From the NCBI RefSeq assembly GCF_040412085.2, contig NZ_CP115920.1:2294001-2358000 (forward strand): a stretch of 64,000 nucleotides of DNA. Direction: 5' to 3'. The DNA comes from Vibrio sp. CB1-14 (GTDB lineage: Bacteria > Pseudomonadota > Gammaproteobacteria > Enterobacterales > Vibrionaceae). Of this stretch, positions 38,113 to 48,570 are shown in pieces; positions within the stretch are counted from its first letter, which is position 1, and each line of letters begins with the position of its first letter. The position numbers and the translations under genes were made by a program. Under the pieces are notes generated by a model. It saw only the letters and a list, made by a program, of their open reading frames with translations. It did no database searches and was not told the origin of the DNA.

Positions 38113-38748
38113 ATGTCTAACAATCCAAAGTCAGTAAGCAACGAACTCGCTAATATTGTTTTTGTCGATAACTTTGACTCGTTTACCTACAACCTGGTGG
38201 ATCAATTCCGAAGCCTAGGCCACAGCGTAAAAATTTATCGTAACCACATCTCCGCGGATAAAATTGCCAAAGCGGTATTAGATCTAAAGAACCCTGTCGT
38301 CGTGCTCTCTCCTGGTCCTGGTGCACCTTCCGACGCGGGCTGTATGCCAGAGCTGATTAAAACATTGCGTGGCAAAGTACCAATGATCGGTATTTGTCTT
38401 GGTCATCAAGCGATCGTTGAAGCCTATGGCGGTGTCGTTGCTGGCGCGGGCGAAATTATTCACGGCAAAGTGTCGATGATGGCGCATGACAATCACACTA
38501 TCTACCAAGGTTTACCTTCACCGCTAGCCATTGCGCGTTATCACTCACTAGTGGCAACGAAAGTGCCTGACTCATTGGAAGTAACTGCACAGGTTGATGG
38601 TCTAGTAATGTCAGTGGCGAATGAACAAGATCGTATCTGTGGCTTTCAGTTTCACCCAGAATCAATTATGACAACATATGGCGCGACACTGCTTAGCAAT
38701 GCCATCGCATGGGCGACTGAACAGTCTGTCGAAACAAAATCTGCTTAA
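38113..38748 (+). CDS. trpG: anthranilate synthase component II (glutamine amidotransferase)
   Basis: The 211-residue protein is a separate class-I amidotransferase supplying ammonia to TrpE. It has FVDNFDSFTYNL, SPGPGAPSDAG, nucleophile Cys in GICLGHQAI and FHPES at the end. In E. coli this domain is fused to TrpD; the split form is normal for Vibrio. It lies 6 bp after trpE and 28 bp before trpD. Confidence 0.95.
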   Translation: MSNNPKSVSNELANIVFVDNFDSFTYNLVDQFRSLGHSVKIYRNHISADKIAKAVLDLKNPVVVLSPGPGAPSDAGCMPELIKTLRGKVPMIGICLGHQAIVEAYGGVVAGAGEIIHGKVSMMAHDNHTIYQGLPSPLAIARYHSLVATKVPDSLEVTAQVDGLVMSVANEQDRICGFQFHPESIMTTYGATLLSNAIAWATEQSVETKSA

Positions 38749-38776
38749 GAACTCAAACAACTAAGGAATCGTAATT

Positions 38777-39778
38777 ATGGAAAATATCATCAACAAACTT
38801 TACGACCAACTGGATCTAACTCAAGAAGAGAGCCAGTCGTTGTTTGACACTATTATCCAAGGTGAGCTAGACCCAATCCTGATGTCAGCAGCTCTAACAG
38901 CACTCAAAATCAAAGGCGAAACGCCGGACGAGATCGCAGGTGCAGCCAAAGCACTGCTTGCCAATGCGAACCCATTCCCTCGTCCTGATTATGACTTTGC
39001 TGATATCGTGGGCACAGGTGGCGACGGTGCCAACACCATCAACATCTCAACCACAGCGGCATTTGTGGCAGCGGCGTGCGGTCTTAAAGTCGCAAAACAC
39101 GGTAACCGTGGCGTATCAAGCAAATCTGGCTCTTCGGATCTTCTTGATTCATTTGGTATCGATCTGGCGATGTCTGCTGAAGACACTCGCAGCGCAGTCG
39201 ATGAAATTGGTGTCGCTTTCCTGTTTGCACCTCAGTATCACGGCGGCGTTCGCCATGCGATGCCAGTACGCCAAACCATGAAAACTCGAACCATCTTCAA
39301 CATCCTTGGTCCGCTCATTAACCCAGCGCGCCCTAACATAGAACTGATGGGCGTATATGATGCAAAACTGGTTCGTCCTATTGCGGAAACCATGTTACAA
39401 ATGGGTATGAAGCGTGCAGCCGTTGTTCACGGCAGTGGCTTAGATGAAGTCGCTATTCACGGTGAAACTCTGGTCGCAGAGATTCAAGATGGCAAGATCA
39501 CCGAATACACGCTAACGCCTGCAGATTTCGGTTTAGAGTCTTACCCACTCGAAACTATCAAAGGTGGTGAGCCAGAAGAAAACCGCGCCATCATCACTAA
39601 TATGCTAACGGGTAAAGGAACGGACGCGCAGTTAGGCGCTGTTGCGATAAACGTCGCGCTTCTAATGAAACTATTTGGTCATGAAGACCTCAAAGCCAAT
39701 GCAGCGCAAGCCATTGATGCAATGAACTCAGGTAAAGCTTACGAGCTGGTTCAAAAGCTTGCGGCACACGGCAAGTAA
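38777..39778 (+). CDS. trpD: anthranilate phosphoribosyltransferase
   Basis: It transfers phosphoribose from PRPP to anthranilate. Family motifs are GTGGDGANTINISTTAAF (PRPP binding) and KHGNRGVSSKSGSSDLL; the 333-residue length is normal for a stand-alone TrpD. It follows trpG by 28 bp, with TAAGGAATC as ribosome binding site, and precedes trpCF by 25 bp. Confidence 0.95.
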   Translation: MENIINKLYDQLDLTQEESQSLFDTIIQGELDPILMSAALTALKIKGETPDEIAGAAKALLANANPFPRPDYDFADIVGTGGDGANTINISTTAAFVAAACGLKVAKHGNRGVSSKSGSSDLLDSFGIDLAMSAEDTRSAVDEIGVAFLFAPQYHGGVRHAMPVRQTMKTRTIFNILGPLINPARPNIELMGVYDAKLVRPIAETMLQMGMKRAAVVHGSGLDEVAIHGETLVAEIQDGKITEYTLTPADFGLESYPLETIKGGEPEENRAIITNMLTGKGTDAQLGAVAINVALLMKLFGHEDLKANAAQAIDAMNSGKAYELVQKLAAHGK

Positions 39779-39803
39779 CTCGGCGAATCAACAGGAAAAG
39801 ATA

Positions 39804-41168
39804 ATGGAAACAGTATTAGCAAAAATCGTCGATGATAAGAAGATTTGGGTTGAGAAGCGTAAGCAAACTCAGCCACTAGAGAGCTTTAAAGCGGATCTTG
39901 TTCCATCAGACCGCAGCTTCTATGGCGCGCTGTCGACAGGCAAAACGGCGTTTATTTTAGAGTGCAAAAAGGCGTCTCCATCGAAAGGTTTGATCCGTGA
40001 TGACTTTGACCTCGACTACATCGCCTCGGTCTACAACAACCACGCTAGTGCAATTTCTGTACTGACTGATGAAAAGTACTTCCAAGGCAACTTCGACTTC
40101 CTTACACAGGTACGCCGCCAAGTTAAGCAGCCAGTACTGTGTAAAGATTTCATGATAGATACCTATCAAGTGTATTTAGCTCGTCATTACAACGCAGATG
40201 CTATCTTGCTCATGCTGTCAGTGCTGAATGATGACGAATACCGTGAGCTAGCAGAAATCGCGGAGTCTCTTGAACTAGGCATTTTGACCGAAGTGAGCAA
40301 CGAAGAAGAGCTAGAGCGCGCAATTGCGCTTGGTGCAAAGGTAGTAGGTATCAACAACCGCAACCTTCGTGACCTTTCGGTTAACCTAGATCGCACCAAA
40401 GAATTGGCACCGAAACTGCCGGAAGGCACCATCATCATTTCGGAGTCTGGTATCTACAACCACCAACAGGTTCGTGACCTTTGCCACTATGCGAATGGCT
40501 TCCTCATTGGTAGCTCGCTAATGGCTGAAGACAACCTTGAACTTGCAGTACGTAAAGTGCTGTTAGGTGAAAACAAAGTATGTGGTCTCACTCATGCCGA
40601 TGATGCTGCAAAAGCTTATCAAGCTGGTGCGGTAAAAGGCGGCCTGATCTTTGTTGAAAAATCCCCTCGTTACGTTGATGTTGAGTCAGCTCGCATGGTA
40701 ATGAGTGGTGCGCCTCTTGAGTTTGTCGGCGTCTTCCAAAACCACAATGTCGAGTTTGTTGCCAACACGGCTAACCAACTAAAACTATCAGCGGTTCAAC
40801 TTCACGGTGACGAAGACCAAGCTTATGTGGATACGTTAACCCCTCTTCTAAGCGATGACGTAAAAATCTGGAAAGCACACGGCGTGACCGATGCCATCCC
40901 TGATTTAACGGCCATGAAAGTAGACCGCCACCTGTTAGACGCCAAAGTCGGCGAGCAATCAGGCGGTACGGGTCAACGCTTTGACTGGCAACTGTTGAAC
41001 GATACCAACGATGTGATGTTGGCCGGCGGTCTATCTCCAGACAATGTTAAGCAAGCCAGTACACTTGGCTGCATCGGACTAGACTTAAACTCAGGAGTTG
41101 AGTCAGCACCGGGCAAGAAAGACGCAAAAAAACTGAATCAAGCGTTTGCGCTAATTAGAGATTATTAA
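39804..41168 (+). CDS. trpCF: bifunctional indole-3-glycerol-phosphate synthase / phosphoribosylanthranilate isomerase
   Basis: The 454-residue fusion carries TrpC in about residues 1-255 (ECKKASPSKGLIRDDFD, CKDFMIDTYQV, GINNRNLRDL) and TrpF after it (KVCGLTHADDAAKAYQAGAVKGGLIF, VQLHGDEDQAYV, GLDLNSGVESAPGKKD). It performs two successive steps between PRA and IGP. The start at 39804 follows AGGAAAAG; an in-frame ATG at 39759 lies inside trpD. A 105-bp gap with an inverted repeat separates it from trpB. Confidence 0.95.
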   Translation: METVLAKIVDDKKIWVEKRKQTQPLESFKADLVPSDRSFYGALSTGKTAFILECKKASPSKGLIRDDFDLDYIASVYNNHASAISVLTDEKYFQGNFDFLTQVRRQVKQPVLCKDFMIDTYQVYLARHYNADAILLMLSVLNDDEYRELAEIAESLELGILTEVSNEEELERAIALGAKVVGINNRNLRDLSVNLDRTKELAPKLPEGTIIISESGIYNHQQVRDLCHYANGFLIGSSLMAEDNLELAVRKVLLGENKVCGLTHADDAAKAYQAGAVKGGLIFVEKSPRYVDVESARMVMSGAPLEFVGVFQNHNVEFVANTANQLKLSAVQLHGDEDQAYVDTLTPLLSDDVKIWKAHGVTDAIPDLTAMKVDRHLLDAKVGEQSGGTGQRFDWQLLNDTNDVMLAGGLSPDNVKQASTLGCIGLDLNSGVESAPGKKDAKKLNQAFALIRDY

Positions 41169-41211
41169 CTTAGAGAATAGTAACTCTCTGCAAACAACTA
41201 AGAATTATTAA

Positions 41212-41254
41212 AACTTGCTCGAGAACAAAGACAACGCGAGTACTCGAGCAAGTT
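41212..41254 (+). other. inverted repeat in the trpCF-trpB gap
   Basis: AACTTGCTCGAG (41212-41223) pairs perfectly with CTCGAGCAAGTT (41243-41254); the 19-base loop also contains CGAGTACTCG. It ends 19 bp before trpB. With no T-run it is not a standard terminator; mRNA processing, stability or partial attenuation is possible. Confidence 0.75.
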
Positions 41255-41273
41255 GACTATTGAGGAATTAACC

Positions 41274-42464
41274 ATGTCTAAATTAGATGCCTACTTTGGC
41301 GAATACGGTGGACAATTCGTACCACAGATCTTGGTGCCAGCACTGGATCAACTAGAGCAAGCTTTTATCGACGCTCAAGAAGACCCAGAGTTTCAATCTG
41401 AGTTCATGGAGCTACTGCAAGAATACGCAGGCCGTCCAACGGCGCTAACACTGACTCGCAACCTAACAAAAGGTACTAAAACCAAACTGTACCTAAAGCG
41501 TGAAGATCTCCTTCACGGTGGCGCGCACAAAACTAACCAAGTACTTGGTCAAGCACTGCTTGCTAAGCGCATGGGCAAAAAAGAAATCATCGCAGAAACA
41601 GGCGCAGGTCAGCACGGCGTAGCAACCGCACTCGCGTGTGCTCTACTTGACCTCAAATGTCGAGTTTACATGGGTGCGAAAGACGTTGAGCGTCAGAGTC
41701 CGAACGTGTTCCGTATGCGTCTAATGGGTGCAGAAGTGATTCCTGTTCACTCAGGCTCTTCAACACTGAAAGATGCATGTAACGAAGCGCTACGTGACTG
41801 GTCAGCAAGCTATGAAGACGCGCACTATCTACTAGGTACTGCGGCAGGTCCCCACCCATTCCCAACCATCGTGCGTGAGTTCCAACGCATGATTGGTGAA
41901 GAGACCAAAAACCAAGTATTGGCCCGTGAAGGCAAACTGCCAGACGCCGTGATTGCTTGTGTTGGTGGAGGCTCTAACGCTATCGGCATGTTCGCAGACT
42001 TTATCGAAGAAGAATCAGTACGCCTGATTGGTGTTGAGCCAGCAGGTCTAGGCATCGATACTGACCAGCATGGTGCACCACTAAAGCATGGTACTACAGG
42101 TATCTTCTTCGGAATGAAAGCACCACTGATGCAAGATCCAAATGGCCAAATTGAAGAGTCGTACTCAGTATCTGCAGGTTTAGACTTCCCATCGGTGGGT
42201 CCTCAACACGCCCACCTAAATGCGACAGGTCGTGCTGAATATGGTGCGATTACCGATGATGAAGCATTGGATGCATTCCAGGAGCTAGCGAAGCATGAGG
42301 GTATTATACCTGCGCTAGAATCTTCTCACGCCCTAGCTTACGCACTTAAGATGGCTCGTGAGAACCCAGAAAAAGAACAACTACTTGTCGTCAACCTATC
42401 AGGTCGCGGTGACAAAGATATCTTTACTGTACACGATATTTTGAAAGACAAAGGAGTAATGTAA
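41274..42464 (+). CDS. trpB: tryptophan synthase beta subunit
   Basis: TrpB condenses indole with serine using PLP. The PLP lysine is in [11 protein letters not shown] (about residue 87), the phosphate-binding loop is [10 protein letters not shown], and the ending [11 protein letters not shown] is diagnostic. The 396-residue length equals E. coli TrpB. The ATG at 41274 follows TGAGGAATTAACC. Its stop overlaps the trpA start by one base, as expected for a tightly bound alpha2-beta2 complex. Confidence 0.96.
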   Translation: MSKLDAYFGEYGGQFVPQILVPALDQLEQAFIDAQEDPEFQSEFMELLQEYAGRPTALTLTRNLTKGTKTKLYLKREDLLHGGAHKTNQVLGQALLAKRMGKKEIIAETGAGQHGVATALACALLDLKCRVYMGAKDVERQSPNVFRMRLMGAEVIPVHSGSSTLKDACNEALRDWSASYEDAHYLLGTAAGPHPFPTIVREFQRMIGEETKNQVLAREGKLPDAVIACVGGGSNAIGMFADFIEEESVRLIGVEPAGLGIDTDQHGAPLKHGTTGIFFGMKAPLMQDPNGQIEESYSVSAGLDFPSVGPQHAHLNATGRAEYGAITDDEALDAFQELAKHEGIIPALESSHALAYALKMARENPEKEQLLVVNLSGRGDKDIFTVHDILKDKGVM

Positions 42465-43282
42465 TGAGCCTGAATCAAGATCGTTATAAAGAGATGTTCA
42501 CTCGTCTAGGCGAGAAGAACCAAGGCGCATTCGTACCTTTCGTTACTATGGGCGATCCTAGCCCAGAATTGTCACTGCAAATTATGGAAACCTTGATTGA
42601 GTCTGGTGCCGACGCATTAGAGCTAGGTATGCCATTCTCAGATCCGCAGGCAGACGGCCCAACGATCCAAGGCGCAAACATCCGTGCATTGGACGCGAAA
42701 ACAACGCCAACTATCTGCTTCGATATGCTAGCTAAGGTTCGTGAAAAGCACCCAGAGACGCCAATCGGCTTGCTAATGTATGCCAACCTAGTTTATTCCA
42801 AAGGTGTTGATACGTTTTACAAGCAGTGTGCAGATGTAGGCGTGGATTCAGTGCTTATCGCTGACGTTCCGACTAACGAGAGCAAAGAGTTTGTCGAAGC
42901 AGCACATAAGCACGGCGTACACCCAATCTTCATCGCTCCGCCAACGGCAAGCGAAGAAACGATCGAGCAAGTAGCGAAACTTGGTGGCGGTTATACTTAT
43001 CTGCTTTCTCGCTCCGGTGTTACAGGCACTGAGACTAAAGCGAACATGCCGATGAACACTCAGCTAGACAAACTCAATAAATACGATGCTCCACCATCAC
43101 TGCTTGGATTTGGCATTTCTGAGCCAGAGCAAGTGAAACAGGCATTGGATGCGGGTGCAGCAGGTGCAATTTCTGGCTCTGCTGTGGTAAAAATCATCGA
43201 GAAAAATCTTGATGCGCCAGAAACCATGCTTAGCGAACTGTCTCAGTTTGTTAAATCTATGAAGGCCGCTACTCAGCGTTAA
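42464..43282 (+). CDS. trpA: tryptophan synthase alpha subunit
   Basis: TrpA cleaves indole-glycerol phosphate to indole. The catalytic Glu and Asp lie in [19 protein letters not shown], and the phosphate-binding loops GVTG and GFGISEP are present. It has 272 residues (E. coli 268). It is the last gene of the trp operon, 22 bp before its terminator. Confidence 0.96.
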   Translation: MSLNQDRYKEMFTRLGEKNQGAFVPFVTMGDPSPELSLQIMETLIESGADALELGMPFSDPQADGPTIQGANIRALDAKTTPTICFDMLAKVREKHPETPIGLLMYANLVYSKGVDTFYKQCADVGVDSVLIADVPTNESKEFVEAAHKHGVHPIFIAPPTASEETIEQVAKLGGGYTYLLSRSGVTGTETKANMPMNTQLDKLNKYDAPPSLLGFGISEPEQVKQALDAGAAGAISGSAVVKIIEKNLDAPETMLSELSQFVKSMKAATQR

Positions 43283-43304
43283 TCAGCTAAATCCTCCCCT
43301 GATA

Positions 43305-43330
43305 GGTTGCACTTCCAGTGCAACCTTTTT
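43305..43330 (+). terminator. trp operon terminator
   Basis: GGTTGCACT and AGTGCAACC form a 9-bp stem with a TCC loop, followed by five T, 22 bp after trpA. Confidence 0.94.
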
Positions 43331-43406
43331 ACATTTCGTTCTACCCACCTCCGTCAAAGTCATTGCCCAATATAGAATTCAACCGCTAATCATTCTCAAA
43401 ACCAAT

Positions 43407-43420
43407 AGCAAACGTTTGCT
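43407..43420. promoter_or_regulatory. candidate PurR box upstream of the symporter
   Basis: AGCAAACGTTTGCT is a perfect 14-bp palindrome close to the PurR consensus ACGCAAACGTTTGCGT. It lies 183 bp upstream of the symporter start. The rest of the 43331-43602 gap shows no gene; it is AT-rich and should hold the promoter. Confidence 0.45.
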
Positions 43421-43602
43421 TTCGGGTATTCGTTCACCATTTATTCGGTTTTTTCACGCTTTTTCTCATGATTTCGGTTTCTGCTGTTGCGCAAAGTGCT
43501 AAATAAGTGTAAAAATTGCCATCGACGATTAGTCTAATATTTACCGTTCAAATAGAAGACTACACTAGGATTTGACAAATAATCAGCACAGGAGTTAAGG
43601 AA

Positions 43603-44859
43603 GTGTTAAAAGAAAAGTTGATGCTAAATAACATTGGCGTCCAAGTCGTGATTGCAATGATCCTCGGTACCTTTATCGGTGCCATGATGGGTGAATCTGC
43701 TTCTATGTTTGCTCCACTGGGTACTATCTTCATTAATCTAATCAAGATGTTAGTGATCCCACTGGTTGCAGTTGCTTTGATCTCAGGTGCAGCCGGTCTT
43801 GGCAACAGCAGCAATGCAGGTAAAGTTGGCGTAACAACGCTTGCTTACTTCGGTCTAACGTCAGCACTTGCAGTCGCACTTGCTCTGATCATGGGCGAAG
43901 TATTCCAACCAGGTGTGAACATCGATACAGCGGGTATCGAAGGCATGTTCTCAGCTGAGTACGCTTCAAAAGGTGAACTACCCACTTTCTGGGCTACCGT
44001 CACTGGTATGATCCCAACCAACGTTTTCCAGTCGCTAAATGAAGCAAACATCCTTCAGATCCTAGTGTTCTGCCTGTTCTTCGGCATCGGTCTATCTAAG
44101 CTAGAATCTACTCGCCGCGACCCACTACTTAACGGTGTAAACGCGATCGTTGACGTCATGGTTTGGATGATCAACAAGGTAATGGTCATCGCACCAATCG
44201 GTGTATTTGGTCTTATGGCAGAAGCGGTAGGTACGTTCGGCTTTGGCGCACTAATGGTCGTGTTCAAGCTGTTCGTGGTTTACATCGCCGCGATCCTAAT
44301 CTTCGGTTTCGTTGCTTACCCACTGATGATACAACTGTTCACTAAGACATCTGCGAAGAAGTTCATCAGCGCAATGAAAAAGCCACAGGCAGTTGCCCTA
44401 TCAACGGCTTCTTCTATGGCAACGCTTCCTGTTACAATGGACACCGTTGAAAAAGAGCTTGGCGTTAAGAACTCAACTGCATCGTTTGTTCTGCCGCTAG
44501 GTGCGACAATCAACATGTCTGGTAACGCTATCTACTACGGCCTAGTGGCAATCTTCTTTGCGCAGCTGTTCAACATTGACCTTTCAATGGGCGCTTACAT
44601 TGCGATCATCGTGACATCAACATTGGGCGCAGTTGGCCAAGCTGGTGTCCCTGGTCCATCATTCCTTGTTGTAGCCGTTCTACTAGCTGCGGGTATTCCA
44701 ATCGAAGGTCTACCACTTCTGTTTGCTCTTGACCGTATCTTCGACATGATTCGTACTGCGCTAAACATCACAGGTGATGCTGCGTGTGCGGTTATCGTTG
44801 ATGCATTGGTTGAAGAAGAAGCTGAGCAAGAAGCACAGCTTGAGAAACAGCAAGCCTAG
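43603..44859 (+). CDS. dicarboxylate/amino acid:cation symporter (DAACS family)
   Basis: The 418-residue membrane protein has the DAACS features: LIKMLVIPLVAVALISG in segment 3, the serine-rich re-entrant loop ALSTASSMATLPVTM, and GATINMSGNAIYYG in segment 7. These bind acidic amino acids or C4-dicarboxylates with Na+ or H+. It starts with GTG at 43603, 8 bp after GGAG; the ATG at 43621 would be a shorter alternative with a poor site. The tail is acidic and Gln-rich. It is a single-gene unit with its own terminator. Confidence 0.88.
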   Translation: MLKEKLMLNNIGVQVVIAMILGTFIGAMMGESASMFAPLGTIFINLIKMLVIPLVAVALISGAAGLGNSSNAGKVGVTTLAYFGLTSALAVALALIMGEVFQPGVNIDTAGIEGMFSAEYASKGELPTFWATVTGMIPTNVFQSLNEANILQILVFCLFFGIGLSKLESTRRDPLLNGVNAIVDVMVWMINKVMVIAPIGVFGLMAEAVGTFGFGALMVVFKLFVVYIAAILIFGFVAYPLMIQLFTKTSAKKFISAMKKPQAVALSTASSMATLPVTMDTVEKELGVKNSTASFVLPLGATINMSGNAIYYGLVAIFFAQLFNIDLSMGAYIAIIVTSTLGAVGQAGVPGPSFLVVAVLLAAGIPIEGLPLLFALDRIFDMIRTALNITGDAACAVIVDALVEEEAEQEAQLEKQQA

Positions 44860-44876
44860 TATTAACACTCAATACC

Positions 44877-44913
44877 AAAACGGGTTGTCACCTTTAGGGA
44901 CAACCCGTTTTTT
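44877..44913. terminator. terminator after the symporter gene
   Basis: AAAACGGGTTGTC pairs with GACAACCCGTTTT, a 13-bp stem, followed by TT. The A-run on the left lets it serve the convergent protease gene too. Confidence 0.94.
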
Positions 44914-44950
44914 ATTATGTCCTGTGTAAAAACTTACCTAGTACCCGCTG

Positions 44951-46787
44951 CTAGTTGAGCGACAACGTCACGTTTGAGTAAGCACGGTAACCTCGCAGCA
45001 TCACATGATAAGTGGTATTTGCTACCGCACTTACCGAGCAAGACTCTACGTTGCCGTCACGGTATGGTCGACAATCAAAATCGGAAGTCGTCGGTTTCGC
45101 GCCTTTCTTCACATACAGATCCGCATCACCAGTACCACCCGTGATCGCTACCGTCACCATTTTGTCCGTATCGACACTAAAAGTGTAATAGTCCGTGCTG
45201 TTGTAGCTGCCACTTAGCTCAGTAACCGGCTGACCCATTACCAGTTCATTACCAGGAGTCGGCGTCGTAGTGCCACAACTCGCATCCACCCCAACCTCCG
45301 CAAACGCATTCACGACATCACTGCGTTTAAATGACAGATCGTCCGCGGCCTTCGCTACACCACAGCCACCTTGGTCAAAAGTACTATTCGCTCCCCAGTA
45401 CATTTGGTTTGCTAGTGTAAACACCTGAAAACCTGACTTAATGTCCCAATTGTACTTAGTGCTTAGCAAGTAGAACGCACGATTGAACACACCGCTTGAG
45501 TAATGCACATTCAACCCGTCGTAATACTGCGAGGCATTATCGATACTCTTGCCATCTTTAGATGGCTGATCAAAGTAGCGCAATCCACCATTTCCTTTAA
45601 AGATATCCGCGCCCACCAGCCAATCGACGCTGCCACGCATGTAGTATTCTGCAGCTTCACCGGCGATATCTGAATAAGCTTCGTTCATACCGCCAGACAT
45701 GTTTTTGTATACCAATCCTGAGTTTTGCTCAGTAAAACTATGGCTCACCTCGTGAGCACTCACGTTAATATCAACCAAAGGGTAAAAGGTGTTTTGCCCG
45801 TCACCGAAAGTCATGGATGACCCGTTCCAAAAGGCATTTTCATAGTTGTTACCATAGTGGACACGCATGGTTAACTGAAACGTGAGTGGTGCGGTCTGCA
45901 TCCAATCTTTGAACATATCAAACACTACATTACCGAAATATTGCGCATCATTAATCGGTGAATAAGCACCGTTCACGGTTTTGTAGTCGTTATAGTTGGT
46001 TGAATCGTTGCAGGTATAGCTAAACGCTGAAGACCCTGACGTACTGCCATTAAGGTTGACTGTCTTAACATTGCTGTTCGACATGGTGCAGGTATTCCCC
46101 GACTTACTCATCAAAATAGAAGGAAAGTCCTGACCAAAATAGTACGCACCCGTTTTCTCATTGCCGCCTGGCCCTGTCGCCATCGCATGGTTTATTCCAT
46201 CCCAAGACTCAAGAATGTCACCAGATTCTGCATCCACAAACATAAACGGCCTTTCTGGTTCATCGCCAGCGACAAAAAAGTCCACTAGGTAAACCATGCG
46301 TGCCACTTGGTCTTCACCAACGCGAACCATCAACTTCGATTTTCGGTTCTCGGTTCTCGACCTCTGGTTTCGTATCAACAAATGACGGGTGAAGACTAAA
46401 GTGATGACGCTCTGCAAGTTGCAGCGCTTCATCGCTGGATATATTCGGTTTCACAACAGGTAGATCACTTGCTAAACCTTGCGCCATCACCCCATAAACC
46501 TCAGAAATCCCCTGCTCTCCTTTGGTTGAGGTGATCGTCGCATCATAGACAGGTAGCCCTTGATATAGCTGCTGATATTTTACCTTAGTCTTCCCATTAA
46601 GCAGCGTTACTCGCTTTACTTCGGTATAAGCATCTACTTGAGGAGCGATACTAAACTGCGCTTCGATAAGCGCTTGTGCCTTGGTTGCATCTGTCATCTC
46701 GACAAACTCTGCGGCGTTGACGGATAGCGCCATAACAGCGGTAGAGGTTCCAATGAGCCACCTAGCTTGACGTGTTACATGATTCAT
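44951..46787 (-). pseudogene. vibriolysin-like M4 metalloprotease, frameshifted by a 7-bp duplication in the propeptide
   Basis: The gene would encode a secreted zinc metalloprotease of about 609 residues: signal peptide (LIGTSTAVMALSVNAA), FTP/PepSY propeptide, mature M4 domain with zinc-binding HEVSHSFTE and third ligand Glu in NEAYSDIAGE, and a C-terminal PPC domain (YYTFSVDTDKMVTVAI). The first frame (46787 down to 46314) ends EPKIEVDGSRW-stop. The second frame continues KLMVRVGEDQVARMVYLV to 44951. At 46346-46359 GTTCTCG is present twice in tandem; with one copy removed the protein reads VENRKSKLMVRVGED without break. The catalytic part is intact. As read, no mature enzyme could be secreted, since the downstream frame lacks a signal peptide. 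Confidence 0.92.
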
Positions 46788-47100
46788 TCTGTATTCCTTG
46801 AATGTTATTGATATTGTTAGTACTTATAATTCAATCAGTTACTACAGGTTCGATTGAAAGTAAAAACATATGCAACAATTTCGCAACACTCAAGAATAGA
46901 GCAAAAACTCAGCTTTAACATTCTGTAAACATTTTCAGGCGCCAATTTATCAATAGCTGCTGCTTTATGGTGCAATTGACGTGCTAGTCAGTACGAGAAC
47001 TGAAAACTGTGTTCTTGTTTCCAAGAGATAACAGCCGTTTGCTCTTAGGCGGCTTTTGGTTACACTAGCGACTCAATTTATAAAAAGGTCTTTCTGAGCC
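46788..47100. other. intergenic region between the protease and yciB
   Basis: A 313-bp AT-rich gap between divergent genes. It must contain both promoters. No open reading frame with a ribosome binding site was found, and no operator was recognised. Confidence 0.5.
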
Positions 47101-47685
47101 ATGAAGCAGTTGCTCGATTTCATCCCTCTGATTATTTTCTTCGTTCTGTACAAAATGCAGGATATCTACGTCGCTACCGGAGCGCTTATCATCGCCACCG
47201 CAGTGCAAGTTGCAGTAACATATTGGCTATACAAAACTGTCGAGAAGATGCAGTTGATTACCTTTGCGATGGTCGCTGTTTTTGGTGGTATGACCTTGTT
47301 CTTCCATAATGACAACTTCATTAAGTGGAAAGTAACCATTGTTTACGCGCTGTTTGCGATAGCGCTTGCCGTGACACACGCAATGGGACGTGGCTTGATT
47401 AAAGGCATGCTGGGCAAAGAGATCACACTACCTGAGCGAGTTTGGGCTAAAGTTAACTTCGCATGGGTGGGTTTTTTCTCGTTCTGCGCGGGCCTTAATA
47501 TTTACGTAGCCTACGCCCTGCCCCTTGATGTTTGGGTCAACTTCAAGGTGTTTGGATTGTTGGCTGCAACCCTGCTCTTTACTGTGTTTACTGGCATTTA
47601 CATCTACAAACACATGCCTAAAGACGCATCGAACGAAGAGCAAGATAAAGCCTCTAAAAATGAGAACCAAGATCATACACCTTGA
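47101..47685 (+). CDS. yciB: intracellular septation protein A (YciB)
   Basis: The 194-residue membrane protein starts [30 protein letters not shown], diagnostic of YciB/IspZ, with five hydrophobic segments. It acts in the inner membrane and contributes to cell-envelope and septum integrity in E. coli. The charged tail ([19 protein letters not shown]) is cytoplasmic-looking. It heads yciB-yciA-yciI, conserved with E. coli. Confidence 0.92.
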   Translation: MKQLLDFIPLIIFFVLYKMQDIYVATGALIIATAVQVAVTYWLYKTVEKMQLITFAMVAVFGGMTLFFHNDNFIKWKVTIVYALFAIALAVTHAMGRGLIKGMLGKEITLPERVWAKVNFAWVGFFSFCAGLNIYVAYALPLDVWVNFKVFGLLAATLLFTVFTGIYIYKHMPKDASNEEQDKASKNENQDHTP

Positions 47686-47771
47686 TCACCGGTGGATCTT
47701 TTGTATACTCCGCGAACGATTAAGAATCAGCGACCTACGGGTCGCTGTGCTGTTTCTGGAAGACAATAAAC

Positions 47772-48173
47772 ATGACAAATACAACATCGAACACTCCTAA
47801 AGGCCAGTTAATCATTCGCACGCTGGCAATGCCTGAAAACACCAACGCCAATGGCGATATTTTCGGTGGTTGGATCATGTCTCAACTCGACTTGGCGGGC
47901 GGTATTCTTGCCAAAGAGATTTCTCACGGTCGAATTGTTACTGTGTCTGTATCGAGTATTACGTTTAAGCACCCAGTTAAGGTCGGTGACGTTGTTTGCT
48001 GCTACGGTGAGTGCACCAAAATTGGTAATACTTCTATGTCCATTAACTTGGATGTATGGGTGAAACCTGTCAGCGTCGAAGGTGTTGGTGAACGTTATCA
48101 AGTCTGTGACGCAACCTTTAACTACGTAGCAATTGATGCAAATGGGCGCCCACGTCCAATTAATCCAAATTAA
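47772..48173 (+). CDS. yciA: acyl-CoA thioester hydrolase YciA
   Basis: The 133-residue hot-dog-fold enzyme has LAMPENTNANGDIFGGWIMSQLDLAGGI, with the catalytic Asp and Gly-rich helix cap of the YciA/acot family, and VVCCYGECTKIGNTS. It hydrolyses a range of acyl-CoAs. It follows yciB by 86 bp with GGAAG upstream of the ATG. Confidence 0.92.
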   Translation: MTNTTSNTPKGQLIIRTLAMPENTNANGDIFGGWIMSQLDLAGGILAKEISHGRIVTVSVSSITFKHPVKVGDVVCCYGECTKIGNTSMSINLDVWVKPVSVEGVGERYQVCDATFNYVAIDANGRPRPINPN

Positions 48174-48256
48174 GCAACGGCCAACGATGACTTTTCAGTG
48201 AAAAAATGACATCTTATAGAACAATTAAGTTACTGAACTATTTGAAGGATACAAAT

Positions 48257-48553
48257 ATGTGGTACGTTATTTTTTCTCAAGATGTCGAGAACTCGCTAGA
48301 AAAGCGTCTGAGTGTACGCCCACAGCACCTAGAAAGACTTCAAGCACTTAGAGACGAAGGTCGTCTATTGACCGCAGGTCCGATGCCTGCCATTGATAGT
48401 GATAATCCAGGTGAAGCTGGGTTTACAGGATCCACAGTCATTGCAGAGTTTGACTCACTAGACGCTGCACAAGCATGGGCAGATGCCGATCCATACATTG
48501 AAGCCGGCGTTTATGAGAACGTAATCGTCAAACCATTCAAGAAAGTATTCTAA
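48257..48553 (+). CDS. yciI: YciI-family protein
   Basis: The 98-residue protein starts [18 protein letters not shown], with the conserved His (RPQHLERL) and Asp ([14 protein letters not shown]) of the YciI/muconolactone-isomerase-like fold. The biochemical role is not known. The start at 48257 follows TGAAGGAT; the in-frame ATG at 48206 has no ribosome binding site. Confidence 0.9.
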   Translation: MWYVIFSQDVENSLEKRLSVRPQHLERLQALRDEGRLLTAGPMPAIDSDNPGEAGFTGSTVIAEFDSLDAAQAWADADPYIEAGVYENVIVKPFKKVF

Positions 48554-48570
48554 AAGCGATAAATAGCACA

